Counted from the stretch's first letter, positions 55,342 through 62,967 are shown. The stretch is DNA of 64,000 bases from Verrucomicrobiota bacterium (GCA_019244415.1 JAFASN010000006.1:34473-98472), one strand, 5' to 3'. Program-made: numbers and translations. Notes: generated by a model not told the origin, from the letters alone.

Positions 55342-55674
55342 TTAGTACGACACGCCTTTCGCTGTGTACGTAATTGATTCGGTCACTACTCGGCTCTTTC
55401 CAGGCGAGAACCGCCAACTACGAAATGCCGCGCTTGCCGCCCGGTCAAGGACGTTCTGGCCAGTGCTCTTCACGACGTACACCGAGGTGACGGTGCCGCT
55501 CGGTGCAACATGCAACGCGAAAACGCCTGCACCCGTAAGGTGGCGCTGCCTTGCCTCGACTGGGTACTCGGGTCGCGGAACCGAGATGGGAATGTCGTGA
55601 TGCGCGGGCGGCTCAGCAAACGAGAACCACGGAAGAGCTGCGGACAATACGGCAATTAGCGCGACGCGTATCAT
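55342..55674 (-). CDS. TonB C-terminal-domain protein, exported (cassette)
   Basis: 110 residues: signal peptide (IAVLSAALPWFSFAE), then a complete TonB_C domain (PEYPVEARQRHLTGAGVFALHVAPSGTVTSVYVVKSTGQNVLDRAASAAFRSWRFSPG). There is no membrane anchor or Pro-rich arm, so it is not an energy transducer but a stand-alone periplasmic TonB-C module. Stop 2 bp from the attC 8 core. Confidence 0.88.
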   Translation of the reverse strand: MIRVALIAVLSAALPWFSFAEPPAHHDIPISVPRPEYPVEARQRHLTGAGVFALHVAPSGTVTSVYVVKSTGQNVLDRAASAAFRSWRFSPGKSRVVTESITYTAKGVSY

Positions 55675-55677
55675 AAG

Positions 55678-55801
55678 ACCTAACGAGACAAAGCTCAGCC
55701 GCGGCTACCTGGGAGCGCGGCTTCGCTCCTCTGAGCGTATTCTAATCAGGAATGGCCAAGTAACAAACCGGGTAGCCGTCGGCTGCAGCGCCTGGTTAGA
55801 T
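55678..55801 (-). repeat. attC 9
   Basis: ACCTAAC ... GTTAGAT, family I. Confidence 0.93.
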
Positions 55802-55816
55802 GCGCGGCGTCGCAAG

Positions 55817-56026
55817 TTATGGGACGATTGACAAAGAGAGAGACACTGGGGCGAATGGCTCAAGCGGAAAGTGCGCCTCGGCCAAGAGCTCGCGCTGGCG
55901 GGTAGAAGATGTGCGAAAGAGGTAGAACTGATCTTCGAGTGGATCACTCATGACGTGCTGCGTCTCGAAATTGCCCGGCCGATCCGGGTCTCCGCGCTTG
56001 CTTTCACCGGCAGATGCAGAAGTCAC
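55817..56026 (-). CDS. Possible small cassette ORF, unknown
   Basis: 69 residues (ending FPLEPFAPVSLSLSIVP), no family. It fills the cassette between attC 10 and attC 9 and begins in the 5' segment shared with two other cassettes, so it may not be the functional element. Confidence 0.35.
   Translation of the reverse strand: MTSASAGESKRGDPDRPGNFETQHVMSDPLEDQFYLFRTSSTRQRELLAEAHFPLEPFAPVSLSLSIVP
55996..56024 (-). repeat. Shared cassette head, copy 1
   Basis: On the minus strand the attC 10 core is followed by GACTTCTGCATCTGCCGGTG. The same head follows attC 26 (identical over about 41 nt with the box) and, diverged, attC 22. Confidence 0.7.
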
Positions 56027-56148
56027 CTAACGAGACAAGCTCAGCCGCGGCTACTAGAGAGCGCGACTTCGCTGCTCTAAGTGTATTCTAATCAGGAATG
56101 GCCAAGTTAACAAACCGGGTAGCCGTCGGCTGTAGCGCCTGGTTAGAC
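56025..56148 (-). repeat. attC 10
   Basis: ACCTAAC ... GTTAGAC, family I; closing arm has GGCTGTAGC instead of GGCTGCAGC. Confidence 0.92.
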
Positions 56149-56343
56149 CGCGACTTGTTCGAACGAGACGTGTGGAATGTCTTCGATCCTCTCCTGAGCG
56201 TGCTCAACCGTAATGCCGCAAATCTTGCCTTCGGCGTCAAGGTCGAGAAGCGTGTTCTCGTCCAGATCGCGTGTCTCTGCCACGTTCCCGCTGCGAAACT
56301 CGATGTAAAGCGTGTCAGTGTCTTTGAAGTACTGGATCTTCAC
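56143..56343 (-). CDS. DUF2283 protein (putative antitoxin partner, cassette)
   Basis: 66 residues from GTG: IQYFKDTDTLYIEFRSGNVAETRDLDENTLLDLDAEGKICGITVEHA is a full DUF2283 domain. Overlaps the upstream gene by 4 bp (GTGA). DUF2283 genes are often paired with a small DUF4258-like gene in candidate toxin-antitoxin modules; neither has a well established activity. The stop lies in the attC 10 core. Confidence 0.87.
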   Translation of the reverse strand: MKIQYFKDTDTLYIEFRSGNVAETRDLDENTLLDLDAEGKICGITVEHAQERIEDIPHVSFEQVAV

Positions 56344-56594
56344 GGGTGAAATGATCGATCGAAGAATGCGTTATGCACGGTCTCACCGTCAGGCAGAAGT
56401 ATAACGCGCAAATAGCGCCCGTCCATCTCTGGAATGGCTGCCCAGCGGCGAATGCGGCCGTCCTGCTGAATCTGCTCACGAGCCGGATCAGCTACAACGC
56501 GTTCGATCCATTCGAGGCGGATGAACGCGCGATCCGGCCGCTGCCGGATGTGCTGAAAGTAACGGGTGAACCGCACACCGGGAAAATAGCGCAA
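56340..56594 (-). CDS. DUF4258-like small protein paired with DUF2283 (cassette)
   Basis: 84 residues from TTG 56594, or 78 from GTG 56576; no ATG is available in frame after the upstream stop. The pattern FTRYFQHIRQRPDRAFIRLEWIERVV, then RRWAAIPEMDGRYLRVILL and DGETVHNAFFDR, has the helix-helix-beta layout of RelE-like DUF4258 proteins. Translationally coupled to the DUF2283 gene. A toxin role is inference from pairing and size. Confidence 0.72.
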   Translation of the reverse strand: MRYFPGVRFTRYFQHIRQRPDRAFIRLEWIERVVADPAREQIQQDGRIRRWAAIPEMDGRYLRVILLPDGETVHNAFFDRSFHP

Positions 56595-56620
56595 GCGTTG
56601 CTAACACGAAAGGCGAAGCG

Positions 56621-56744
56621 GTCTAACGAAACACAAGATTAGCTACCGCGCCCGAGAGCGCGCATGGCTGCAAGTTGAAGGTTATAGCTACTCATAAGCG
56701 GGGGAACAGAACGGGGCGCGGTTAGCTGCATCGCCTGGTTAGAT
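56621..56744 (-). repeat. attC 11 (variant family)
   Basis: GTCTAAC ... GTTAGAT with family II arms (GATTAGCTACCGCGCCC / GGCGCGGTTAGCTGC). Confidence 0.9.
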
Positions 56745-56763
56745 GGTTCGCGTGGCTGCACAA

Positions 56764-57081
56764 TCAGCGTGAATGTAGGCCTGCTAAGACTGCTAGCAAA
56801 ATGCCAGAAACCGCAGCAACGCCGATGGAAACAGCGCCCACACGAATGACGCGCCGCTGCCAACGCTGAATCTGCGAAAGCACTGGTGGGAAAGCGCCTC
56901 GATCGCGGAGCTCGCGTAACTCCGCGAAAGCGCCAAATGGATCGAATGACTCGCTGCCGCGATAAACGTCGTATCCAAACTCGATGATGGTGGCGAAGCC
57001 GGCGAGCCAAGCTAAGACAAACGTAGCGAGCGCCAAAGCGAGGACTGTCTTCAGCAGGAACGCTACGACTGCGTCTACCAT
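56764..57081 (-). CDS. Two-helix membrane protein of unknown function (cassette)
   Basis: 105 residues: long first helix (VVAFLLKTVLALALATFVLAWLAGFATII), a soluble part rich in charged residues (FAELRELRDRGAFPPVL) and a second helix (VGAVSIGVAAVSGILLAVLAG). The ATG overlaps the attC 12 box. No family recognised. Confidence 0.75.
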   Translation of the reverse strand: MVDAVVAFLLKTVLALALATFVLAWLAGFATIIEFGYDVYRGSESFDPFGAFAELRELRDRGAFPPVLSQIQRWQRRVIRVGAVSIGVAAVSGILLAVLAGLHSR

Positions 57082-57204
57082 CTAACGAGCTCAAGCTCAG
57101 CCGCGGCTACCTGAGAGCGCGGCTTCGCTGCTCTGGAACCATTCTAATCACGAAAGTACGAGGAAACAAACCGGGTAGCCGTCGGCTGCAGCGCCTGGTT
57201 AGGT
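57080..57204 (-). repeat. attC 12
   Basis: ATCTAAC ... GTTAGGT, family I. Its core supplies the next stop codon. Confidence 0.93.
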
Positions 57205-57675
57205 CTTTGGTGGCCACTCGAACCCATCTGGAATAAACTCTAATGAGGCGTTACGAGGCAAGCCGTAAAGCTCCACGATAATGCTGGTGCCGAGCTGCTC
57301 AATGCCAGCTCCCTCAGCTCTGAGGTAGTGCACATTGTTCATGACGTGCTCTGACATGGGCTGACCAAGCTCTGCCGCGAAGGCAGAAACCTTTTCTCGG
57401 TCAGCGATGTTGGAGGGACTCAGCAGCACCCAGTCTAGGCCAACTGTGCCGTGCTCCACTGAATACTGCAGGTTGATGGGATCTGCTTCCGGTGAAAGCG
57501 GCGATCTGAACATGGACACCGCGAAGGAGTGGTCTTTTGCAGTGGCAAGGCGGGAAAGGATCGCGGGAATGTCGCTGACAGTTACGAAGCGTCGAGGTAC
57601 TACGCGGCTGCGCAGAAACAGCACGACGGCGACAACTGCTGCGATGACGACGGCGGTAACGAGTAGTGCTCTCAA
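57199..57675 (-). CDS. N-terminally anchored protein of unknown function (cassette)
   Basis: 158 residues from TTG. One helix (LLVTAVVIAAVVAVVLFL), then a soluble domain (RRFVTVSDIPAILSRLATAKDHSFAVSMF ... LGTSIIVELYGLPRNASLEFIPDGFEW). The TTG start is forced by the attC 13 boundary. Unrecognised. Confidence 0.72.
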   Translation of the reverse strand: MRALLVTAVVIAAVVAVVLFLRSRVVPRRFVTVSDIPAILSRLATAKDHSFAVSMFRSPLSPEADPINLQYSVEHGTVGLDWVLLSPSNIADREKVSAFAAELGQPMSEHVMNNVHYLRAEGAGIEQLGTSIIVELYGLPRNASLEFIPDGFEWPPKT

Positions 57676-57676
57676 G

Positions 57677-57801
57677 ACCTAACGAGCTCAAGCTCAGCCG
57701 CGGCTACCGGAGAGCGCGGCTTCGCTGCTCTAAACGTATTCTAATCAGGAATGGCCAAGTTAACAGGCCGGGTAGCCGTCGGCTGCAGCGCTTGGTTAGA
57801 C
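57677..57801 (-). repeat. attC 13
   Basis: ACCTAAC ... GTTAGAC, family I. Confidence 0.93.
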
Positions 57802-57804
57802 CTT

Positions 57805-58233
57805 TTATGGCGCCTCACGAGAGAGCTTCCGAACAGCCTCTTTGGTATCGAACATGTCAAACTCGATCAGATACTCGTGCGCCCACAGCCGATCGGAAGC
57901 GCGCGTGGACTTCTCGTACTCGTGGAGAAGCTTGGCTGCTTCGGCTCGTGGGAGCAGGTCAATAAGCGGCACGAAAATGAGGCCCGTCTCGCTCTCAATC
58001 GGCCAAGCGCGTCCTCGAAGAAGGACAGCGTGGATGATGCCGGCACCGGCTCGATCTGCCACTCGCTTAGACTTGCGCCAGAATCGCTCATCGCTGAAGC
58101 AGGCGGTGGCGTAGCAGAGTTGTTGGAGATGCTCGGCTTCGTAACGTGCCATGTCGCGCCCCGGCGGCATAGCAGGTTGTCCCAATGCGGCTGTCGATAT
58201 AAATGCGACGCGCGCAATGATAAGCGGCTTCAA
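57805..58233 (-). CDS. Exported protein of unknown function (cassette)
   Basis: 142 residues from TTG: probable signal peptide (LIIARVAFISTAALGQ), then a helical domain (EAEHLQQLCYATACFSDERFWRKSKRVADRA ... AKLLHEYEKSTRASDRLW). Not recognised. Confidence 0.68.
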   Translation of the reverse strand: MKPLIIARVAFISTAALGQPAMPPGRDMARYEAEHLQQLCYATACFSDERFWRKSKRVADRAGAGIIHAVLLRGRAWPIESETGLIFVPLIDLLPRAEAAKLLHEYEKSTRASDRLWAHEYLIEFDMFDTKEAVRKLSREAP

Positions 58234-58234
58234 G

Positions 58235-58350
58235 GTCTAACGAGCTCAAGCTCAGCCGCGGCTACCTACCTCGCTGCTCACTGCGTTTTGTAATCAGGAA
58301 GAGCCAAGTTAACAAGCCGGGTAGCCGTCGGCTGCAGCGCCTGGTTAGAT
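58235..58350 (-). repeat. attC 14 (short)
   Basis: GTCTAAC ... GTTAGAT; at 116 bp about 8 bp shorter than its neighbours through loss of part of the terminal loop. Confidence 0.92.
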
Positions 58351-58353
58351 GCT

Positions 58354-58569
58354 TCACCGTGCCTCCACAAAGTCTTGCACTGAAACACCTGCTTGCCGAA
58401 GAGCACCCGCAAGCGTGCCGACCTTAAGCTCACGATGCGCTGGAATAACGCATCCTGCTGCACCACGCCGAAGCACAATGTGACTACCGCGCTGGCGAAC
58501 CACCCTGAAGCCAAGTCGCTCAAGCCGACGCACTGCTTCAGCGCTGGAAACGCACGGGAGCTTAGGCAC
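58354..58569 (-). CDS. hicA: HicA-family toxin (cassette)
   Basis: 71 residues from GTG: SSAEAVRRLERLGFRVVRQRGSHIVLRRG with the catalytic His in GSH, then VIPAHRELKVGTLAGALRQAGVSVQDF, the full YcfA/HicA double-stranded-RNA-binding fold. It degrades mRNA when free. Overlaps the HicB gene by 8 bp; here the antitoxin is first, the reverse of the common hicA-hicB order. Confidence 0.93.
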   Translation of the reverse strand: MPKLPCVSSAEAVRRLERLGFRVVRQRGSHIVLRRGAAGCVIPAHRELKVGTLAGALRQAGVSVQDFVEAR

Positions 58570-58771
58570 GACCGCCTGCTACCTCGAAGGTCGTGACCAA
58601 CGGCTGACCGGCTGGCTGCAACGGGAACTCCTCGAGATACAGTTCCGTCGCCTCGCGCAGGTTGGCGATGGCTTCCGGCACGCTTTCGCCTTGCGTGGTT
58701 GAACCGGTCTCCGGGTTCAGCGCGACGTAGCCGCCTTCTTCGGCGGGAATGAGTACGGCTGTCAGCAACAT
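58562..58771 (-). CDS. hicB: HicB-family antitoxin (cassette)
   Basis: 69 residues: LTAVLIPAEEGGYVALNPETGSTTQGESVPEAIANLREATELYLEEF is the partial RNase H-like HicB domain. No C-terminal DNA-binding domain is present, so autoregulation would need another factor or the whole complex. Its start lies 56 bp from attC 15, leaving room for a promoter. Confidence 0.9.
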   Translation of the reverse strand: MLLTAVLIPAEEGGYVALNPETGSTTQGESVPEAIANLREATELYLEEFPLQPAGQPLVTTFEVAGGRA

Positions 58772-58826
58772 CCAGTAATGTCGCTGTTTTCACGCCTCGG
58801 GTCAACAACGCCCTGACGCGCTCAGC

Positions 58827-58950
58827 ATCTAACGAGCTCAAGCTCAGCCGCGGCTACCTGAGAGCGCGATTTCGCTGCTTAGTCCTATTGTAATCACGAA
58901 AGTACCAGGAAACAAGCCGGGTAGCCGTCGGCTGCAGCGCCTGGTTAGGC
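58827..58950 (-). repeat. attC 15
   Basis: ATCTAAC ... GTTAGGC, family I, GAAAGTACCAGG loop type. Confidence 0.93.
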
Positions 58951-59403
58951 CTAATCACTTGCTCTGCTCGACAACTCCTGAACGCCGAGTCCGAGCGGGT
59001 CCTCCTGGCCGGCGACTGGCGCAAAACGGCCGTCGGACTCGTGCACCAGGAACAACAAATACCGCGGATGCTCAGCCGGATCGAAGAAGGCGAAAGCCGG
59101 CGCATCGATCAAAGGAATATTCGGGTCGGACATGCGATAATGGTGCAGAGTGAAATGCGCGCGTCGGCGACCTTTGAGTACGAGCAGCGTGCGAAACTCT
59201 GTAGCGACTCCGACTACCGGCTGACCGAGAATGACGCTCCGCTCCGGGGTATCGCGCGTGCGTACGATCGGCTGCGCAATGATGACAAGCTCTGCCGCAG
59301 CGAACAGCTGCCGATACGACCACGTCTGCATCAAGCGGCCTGACGCGGGATATGTGCATGCCGTCAGTATCGCGACAATCGCAATGATCGAACGACGCTG
59401 CAT
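58951..59403 (-). CDS. Exported protein (possible lipoprotein) of unknown function (cassette)
   Basis: 150 residues: signal-like start (IIAIVAILTACTYPASG; the LTAC could be a lipobox), then a beta-rich domain (AELVIIAQPIVRTRDTPERSVILGQPVVGVATEFRTLLVLKG, HFTLHHYRMSD, RYLLFLVHESDGRFAPVAGQ). ATG 3 bp from attC 16, stop at attC 15. The pattern resembles small immunoglobulin-like secreted domains but is not named. Confidence 0.75.
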   Translation of the reverse strand: MQRRSIIAIVAILTACTYPASGRLMQTWSYRQLFAAAELVIIAQPIVRTRDTPERSVILGQPVVGVATEFRTLLVLKGRRRAHFTLHHYRMSDPNIPLIDAPAFAFFDPAEHPRYLLFLVHESDGRFAPVAGQEDPLGLGVQELSSRASD

Positions 59404-59405
59404 AG

Positions 59406-59530
59406 GTCTAACGAGGCAAAGCTCAGCCGCGGCTACCTGAGAGCGTGGCTTCGCTGCTCAGCGAGTACTCTAATCATGTTTGGCCAAGTTAACAAACCGG
59501 GTAGCCGTCGGCTGCAGCGCCTGGTTAGGT
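59406..59530 (-). repeat. attC 16
   Basis: GTCTAAC ... GTTAGGT, family I. Partly translated by the gene that overlaps it. Confidence 0.92.
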
Positions 59531-59898
59531 CTTGGGGGCGTGAGTATGAAAATCACATCTGCAGCGAAAACGCCGTTCTCGAGAGCTTCGGCCGGCGGCT
59601 TAAGCCCATTCGCCCGTCGAACGCATTCGAGCGCGAACTTGGCGGCGCGCTTACCTGACGTGTTAGAAACGATCTTTACCTGCTCGACGTTGCCTGTGGC
59701 AGAGACCAAGAACTTAATGTGAGTCGTGCCGGGGTGCGCCCCTTTGCAGCGCGTTTCGACTTGTGCGAACCACGCATGCCCAATACGATTCCACAGCGCC
59801 TTAGCGAAAGCTTTGGTCGCAGGAGTTGCTTGCGGCGTAGTCGCAGTAGCGAGCGTTGCGAAGAAACTCACGAGCACAAATAAGCTTATGCGCTTCAT
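59470..59898 (-). CDS. Exported TonB-C/TolA-like protein whose C-terminus is coded by attC
   Basis: 142 residues: signal peptide (LFVLVSFFATLATA), then AKALWNRIGHAWFAQVETRCKGAHPGTTHIKFLVSATGNVEQVKIVSNTSG, like the periplasmic TonB/TolA C-terminal fold. No stop occurs at the cassette end; the frame runs into attC 16 and ends PNQALQPTATRFVNLAKHD. The natural domain probably ends near VIFILTPP, so the tail is an attC-derived extension. Confidence 0.75.
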   Translation of the reverse strand: MKRISLFVLVSFFATLATATTPQATPATKAFAKALWNRIGHAWFAQVETRCKGAHPGTTHIKFLVSATGNVEQVKIVSNTSGKRAAKFALECVRRANGLKPPAEALENGVFAADVIFILTPPRPNQALQPTATRFVNLAKHD

Positions 59899-59901
59899 AA
59901 G

Positions 59902-60026
59902 ACCTAACGAGACGAAGCTCAGCCGCGGCTACCTGAGAGCGCGGCTTCGCTGCTCTGAAAGTATTTTAATCACGAAAGTACCAGGAAACAAACCGGGTAA
60001 CCGTCGGCTGCAGCGCCTGGTTAGAC
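59902..60026 (-). repeat. attC 17
   Basis: ACCTAAC ... GTTAGAC, family I. Confidence 0.93.
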
Positions 60027-60524
60027 CTTCGGTAGCTTGTCCCAAAGCTGTCCCAACTCAAAGCGCAGGAGCACGGGATCTTCGGGTGCTTCCAAGCCAT
60101 GCTCAAATGTGTTGCCGATCAGGATGACTGTGTGTGGAGGCTGGAAAAACATGTCTGCGCTGACAAATGGTGTCTTTTCTGGCTCCTCCAGCGCGCGAAG
60201 CTCACGCGCCTTCAGCGAAAAGACGTAAACATGATAATGCCACGGCTGGTGCCCGGCGCCGTTGAGAGCGGTGATAACAAGGAAATTGCTGTCGTGCGTC
60301 CATTCGGCGTTGCATGCGACATCACGGCTTAGCTCATGTTCGAACAACGTGTTGTGCTCGCGATCCTTGATCGCGAGCATTGTGCCTTCGGACTTTGTGT
60401 CGTGGAACGTGGTTTTCGTGAAGATCGCATTGAGTCGGCCGTCGCGAGTGCTTACGGGGTAGTCGAATGGCCGCTCGGCGGCGGCGCTACAAGCGATAAT
60501 CACCACGAGTGCGGCTACGCGCAT
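60021..60524 (-). CDS. Exported protein of unknown function (cassette)
   Basis: 167 residues: signal peptide (AALVVIIACSAAAE), then a beta-strand-rich domain (YPVSTRDGRLNAIF, NTLFEHELSRDVACNAEWTHDSNFLVITA, YHVYVFSLKARELRALEE), suggestive of a few propeller-like blades but too short for a full propeller. The stop lies in the attC 17 core. Unrecognised. Confidence 0.74.
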   Translation of the reverse strand: MRVAALVVIIACSAAAERPFDYPVSTRDGRLNAIFTKTTFHDTKSEGTMLAIKDREHNTLFEHELSRDVACNAEWTHDSNFLVITALNGAGHQPWHYHVYVFSLKARELRALEEPEKTPFVSADMFFQPPHTVILIGNTFEHGLEAPEDPVLLRFELGQLWDKLPKV

Positions 60525-60527
60525 GAG

Positions 60528-60650
60528 GTCTAACGAGACACAAGATCAGCTACCGCTGGCGAGAGCGAGCGTCGCAGCGGGTTGCCGTTGCAGTTGCGGC
60601 GGATGTGGAACACACAGCGGCCAGCGGTTAGCTGCATCGCCTGGTTAGGC
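60528..60650 (-). repeat. attC 18 (variant family)
   Basis: GTCTAAC ... GTTAGGC, family II arms GATCAGCTACCGCTGG / CCAGCGGTTAGCTGCATC; long internal part differs from the others. Confidence 0.9.
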
Positions 60651-60894
60651 GTTAACGTCGGTTTGCGTAGAGGCGTGGCACGTGAACGCTGCACAATGCG
60701 CATACTAGCTACGGCAAGCTGACCAACACCAGGAAAAAATCACTGAAAGCGTGGCCGCTAATCCTAGGGGCGCCCACATCGAGCTCCCGCGTCGTGCGGC
60801 AGCACTGACGAGTGGCGGCTCGGCAGCAGAATCGGCGCACGAGCAATTTCGTGAAGCAAGGCATCACCAACGTTGCTCGCGAGCGGCTATAAGC
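60651..60894. other. Cassette without a convincing gene
   Basis: About 244 bp between attC 19 and attC 18. The only long frame is a 63-residue, cysteine- and arginine-rich minus-strand ORF (60709-60900) that I do not trust. It may carry a regulatory or RNA element or a decayed gene. Confidence 0.4.
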
Positions 60895-61019
60895 GCCCAA
60901 CGAGACAAAGCTCAGCCGCGGCTACCTGAGAGCGCGGCTTCGCTGCTCTGAGCGTATTCTAATCACGTTTGGCCAAGTTAACAAACCGGGTAGCCGTCGG
61001 CTGCAGCGCCTGGTTAGGT
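60895..61019 (-). repeat. attC 19
   Basis: GCCCAAC ... GTTAGGT, family I. Confidence 0.92.
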
Positions 61020-61033
61020 CTCATTCGGCTCGG

Positions 61034-61354
61034 CTAGTAGGTAATGATCGTTCTTTCTGCAGTAGCTTCGATCGGTGAATTTTCATCGGTGCGCCAGGTG
61101 CCCCTGCGTCGCATAGCGTAGAACGTGCTGCCTGTTGAGTCGGACTCGCTACAGCAACGCTCGTCCACGTGCACGCGATCACGCCCAATAGCCTCAAGCT
61201 TAATCGTGGTGCGGCCAATATGAGGTGTGCTCGCGGCCAAACGCTTGATCTGGCCTACGTCCTCAGCAGACAAGGCGGTCGCGTAAGGCCCGACCAGCTC
61301 TATGTGAGTACTGCAGGCGCTCAGCAGAAACGCCAAAACGAGCTGCGGTCGCAT
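61034..61354 (-). CDS. Putative lipoprotein of unknown function (cassette)
   Basis: 106 residues: LVLAFLLSACSTHIE has a lipobox (LSAC), then a small domain (DVGQIKRLAASTPHIGRTTIKLEAIGRDRVHVDERC ... STFYAMRRRGTW). ATG 3 bp from attC 20. Not recognised; exported to the inner or outer membrane if the lipobox is used. Confidence 0.75.
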   Translation of the reverse strand: MRPQLVLAFLLSACSTHIELVGPYATALSAEDVGQIKRLAASTPHIGRTTIKLEAIGRDRVHVDERCCSESDSTGSTFYAMRRRGTWRTDENSPIEATAERTIITY

Positions 61355-61356
61355 AG

Positions 61357-61480
61357 ACCTAACGGCTCAAGCTCAGCCGCGGCTACCTGAGAGCGCGGCT
61401 TCGCTGCTTATTAAGCATTTTAATCACGAAATTACCAGGAAACAAACCGGGTAGCCGTCGGCTGCAGCGCCTGGTTAGGC
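61357..61480 (-). repeat. attC 20
   Basis: ACCTAAC ... GTTAGGC; opening spacer shortened (TAACGGCTCAAG). Confidence 0.92.
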
Positions 61481-61846
61481 CTTTCGCGTGCGAACATACT
61501 CCTCGATCTTCTTCAGTACGAGCTGACGTAACTCAACGGGCAAGTCGAGGGCGCGACGCTGAAACTCGGCGACAACGGTCTCGGCGGGAAATGCACCATC
61601 GGGAATGAGAATGGGCGTCGCATTCCCCCATGCGCTGTGCTCGCCGTCATCGACTTGCATGTGCGAGAAACCCCGGCCCGAACGCCACGTCAAGGCGCGC
61701 TCCCACCGCGGCTTACCATAGCAAAGCTGGAAACCGTGAATCACGCCGCTGGGTAGATGCCACACGATGAGATCGAAGTAGTCGTCGCTCAGCCATGTGC
61801 GGTCGTAATCGCCCGGCACGGCTTTCTTGGGCACGCGCTCTAGCAT
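61475..61846 (-). CDS. Unknown cytoplasmic protein (cassette)
   Basis: 123 residues, no signal or membrane segment: YDRTWLSDDYFDLIVWHLPSGVIHGFQLCYGKPRWERALTWRSGRGFSHMQVDDGE, then a helical C-terminus (ELRQLVLKKIEEYVRTRKA). The pattern is coherent coding sequence without a family I can name. The stop is in the attC 20 core. Confidence 0.75.
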   Translation of the reverse strand: MLERVPKKAVPGDYDRTWLSDDYFDLIVWHLPSGVIHGFQLCYGKPRWERALTWRSGRGFSHMQVDDGEHSAWGNATPILIPDGAFPAETVVAEFQRRALDLPVELRQLVLKKIEEYVRTRKA

Positions 61847-61856
61847 GCTGGTGAAG

Positions 61857-61981
61857 GCCTAACGAACTCAAGCTCAGCCGCGGCTACCTGGGAGCGCGGC
61901 TTCGCTGCTCTTGAAGCATTTTAATCACGAAAGTACCAGGAAACAAACCGGGTAGCCGTCGGCTGGAGCGCTTCGTTAGGT
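61857..61981 (-). repeat. attC 21
   Basis: GCCTAAC ... GTTAGGT; closing arm GGCTGGAGCGCTTCGTTAGG departs at two bases. Confidence 0.9.
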
Positions 61982-62343
61982 GCCGGCGCTCCCAAAGTAC
62001 GACCGGCGTCCCACCTCCTGCTTCTTCGGTCTCCTCGGCGCGTTCGCGGCGGAACTTCTGCAGCGGTGGGCGTACGCTGGCCACGAACGTCTCCTGCGCG
62101 TGAACTGGTGATTGAGAGTCAATACTCACGGCGCGTTCTCTCCCAATGGGCACGCTTTCGCCGCGGAACGCTCACGAACTAGAGGGAATGTCAACCGCGC
62201 TTTGCTGGCGCGTCGCGCGTACTCTGCGCGTCCTCTCACCTGAGAAGGCGTGACTGCTCAAAAGTACAGCCTAAGTACGAGAGGGCATAGCCTCACCACG
62301 TAGTACCACGAAGCGCTTCGCTTGAGCGGCAGATGCAGAAGTC
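61982..62343. other. Non-coding-like cassette, copy A
   Basis: About 360 bp with no conserved reading frame. Much of it matches 63627-63989, including CAATCACCAGTTCACGCGCAG read on the minus strand, CTGCGCGTCCTCTC and the block AAGTACAGCCTAAGTACGAG. Single-base indels between the copies break every candidate frame (for example the 89-residue ORF 61884-62153). It also carries the cassette head shared with copy 1 and copy B. Confidence 0.6.
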
Positions 62344-62468
62344 ATCTAACGAGACAAAGCTCAGCCGCGGCTACCCGAGAGCGCGACTTCGCTGCGCTGG
62401 AAGCATTCTAATCACGAAAGTACAAGGAAACAAACCGGGTAGCCGTCGGCTGCAGCGCCTGGTTAGAT
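62344..62468 (-). repeat. attC 22
   Basis: ATCTAAC ... GTTAGAT, family I. Confidence 0.93.
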
Positions 62469-62505
62469 GGTGAACGTTGCTGCACGCAAGGCGGCGCACA
62501 ATGGA

Positions 62506-62763
62506 TTACATCGGTGCGATGGCGAACGAAATAGCAAGAACGACAACAGCGATGCCAAAGACGAGGTACAACCAAGCTACAAGGTAGTAGCGGGCGCGAA
62601 GGAGACGTGCCGCAGCTGCTGCCAAAAGTGCTCCGAATATGCTGAGAATGATCCACGTGCGTTGTGAGCCGACAGTCACGATGCCGATGAGTGCTGCGTA
62701 TGGGCCAAGTAGTGTAAGAAGATCGGCGGGAAAGTGACCCGATTTTGTTGTCCTCTCGCTCAC
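62506..62763 (-). CDS. Three-helix membrane protein of unknown function (cassette)
   Basis: 85 residues from GTG: hydrophilic start, then helices LLGPYAALIGIVTVG, WIILSIFGALLAAAAARLL and YYLVAWLYLVFGIAVVVLAISFAIA. Not recognised. It begins 10 bp from attC 23. Confidence 0.72.
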   Translation of the reverse strand: MSERTTKSGHFPADLLTLLGPYAALIGIVTVGSQRTWIILSIFGALLAAAAARLLRARYYLVAWLYLVFGIAVVVLAISFAIAPM

Positions 62764-62772
62764 GGCACAACC

Positions 62773-62896
62773 ATCTAACGAGACAAAGCTCAGCCGTGGC
62801 GAGAGGGAGCGCGGCCTCGCTGCTCTTGAACCATGTTAATCAGGAGTGGCCAAGTTAACAAACCGTCTCGCCATCGGCTGCAGCGCTTGGTTAGGT
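62773..62896 (-). repeat. attC 23 (covarying arms)
   Basis: ATCTAAC ... GTTAGGT; arms CAGCCGTGGCGAGA / TCTCGCCATCGGCTG differ from family I on both sides in a compensating way. Confidence 0.92.
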
Positions 62897-62967
62897 GCTC
62901 GTGTGCCATTCCCTTGTCGTGCGGCGCTACGCTTGCGCAAAGCGCGTCGGCTGCGGCCATTCCTGCT

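Noticed and set aside
58278-58841. 187-residue minus-strand ORF over HicAB
   Set aside because: Frame differs from both Hic genes and ends in attC translation.
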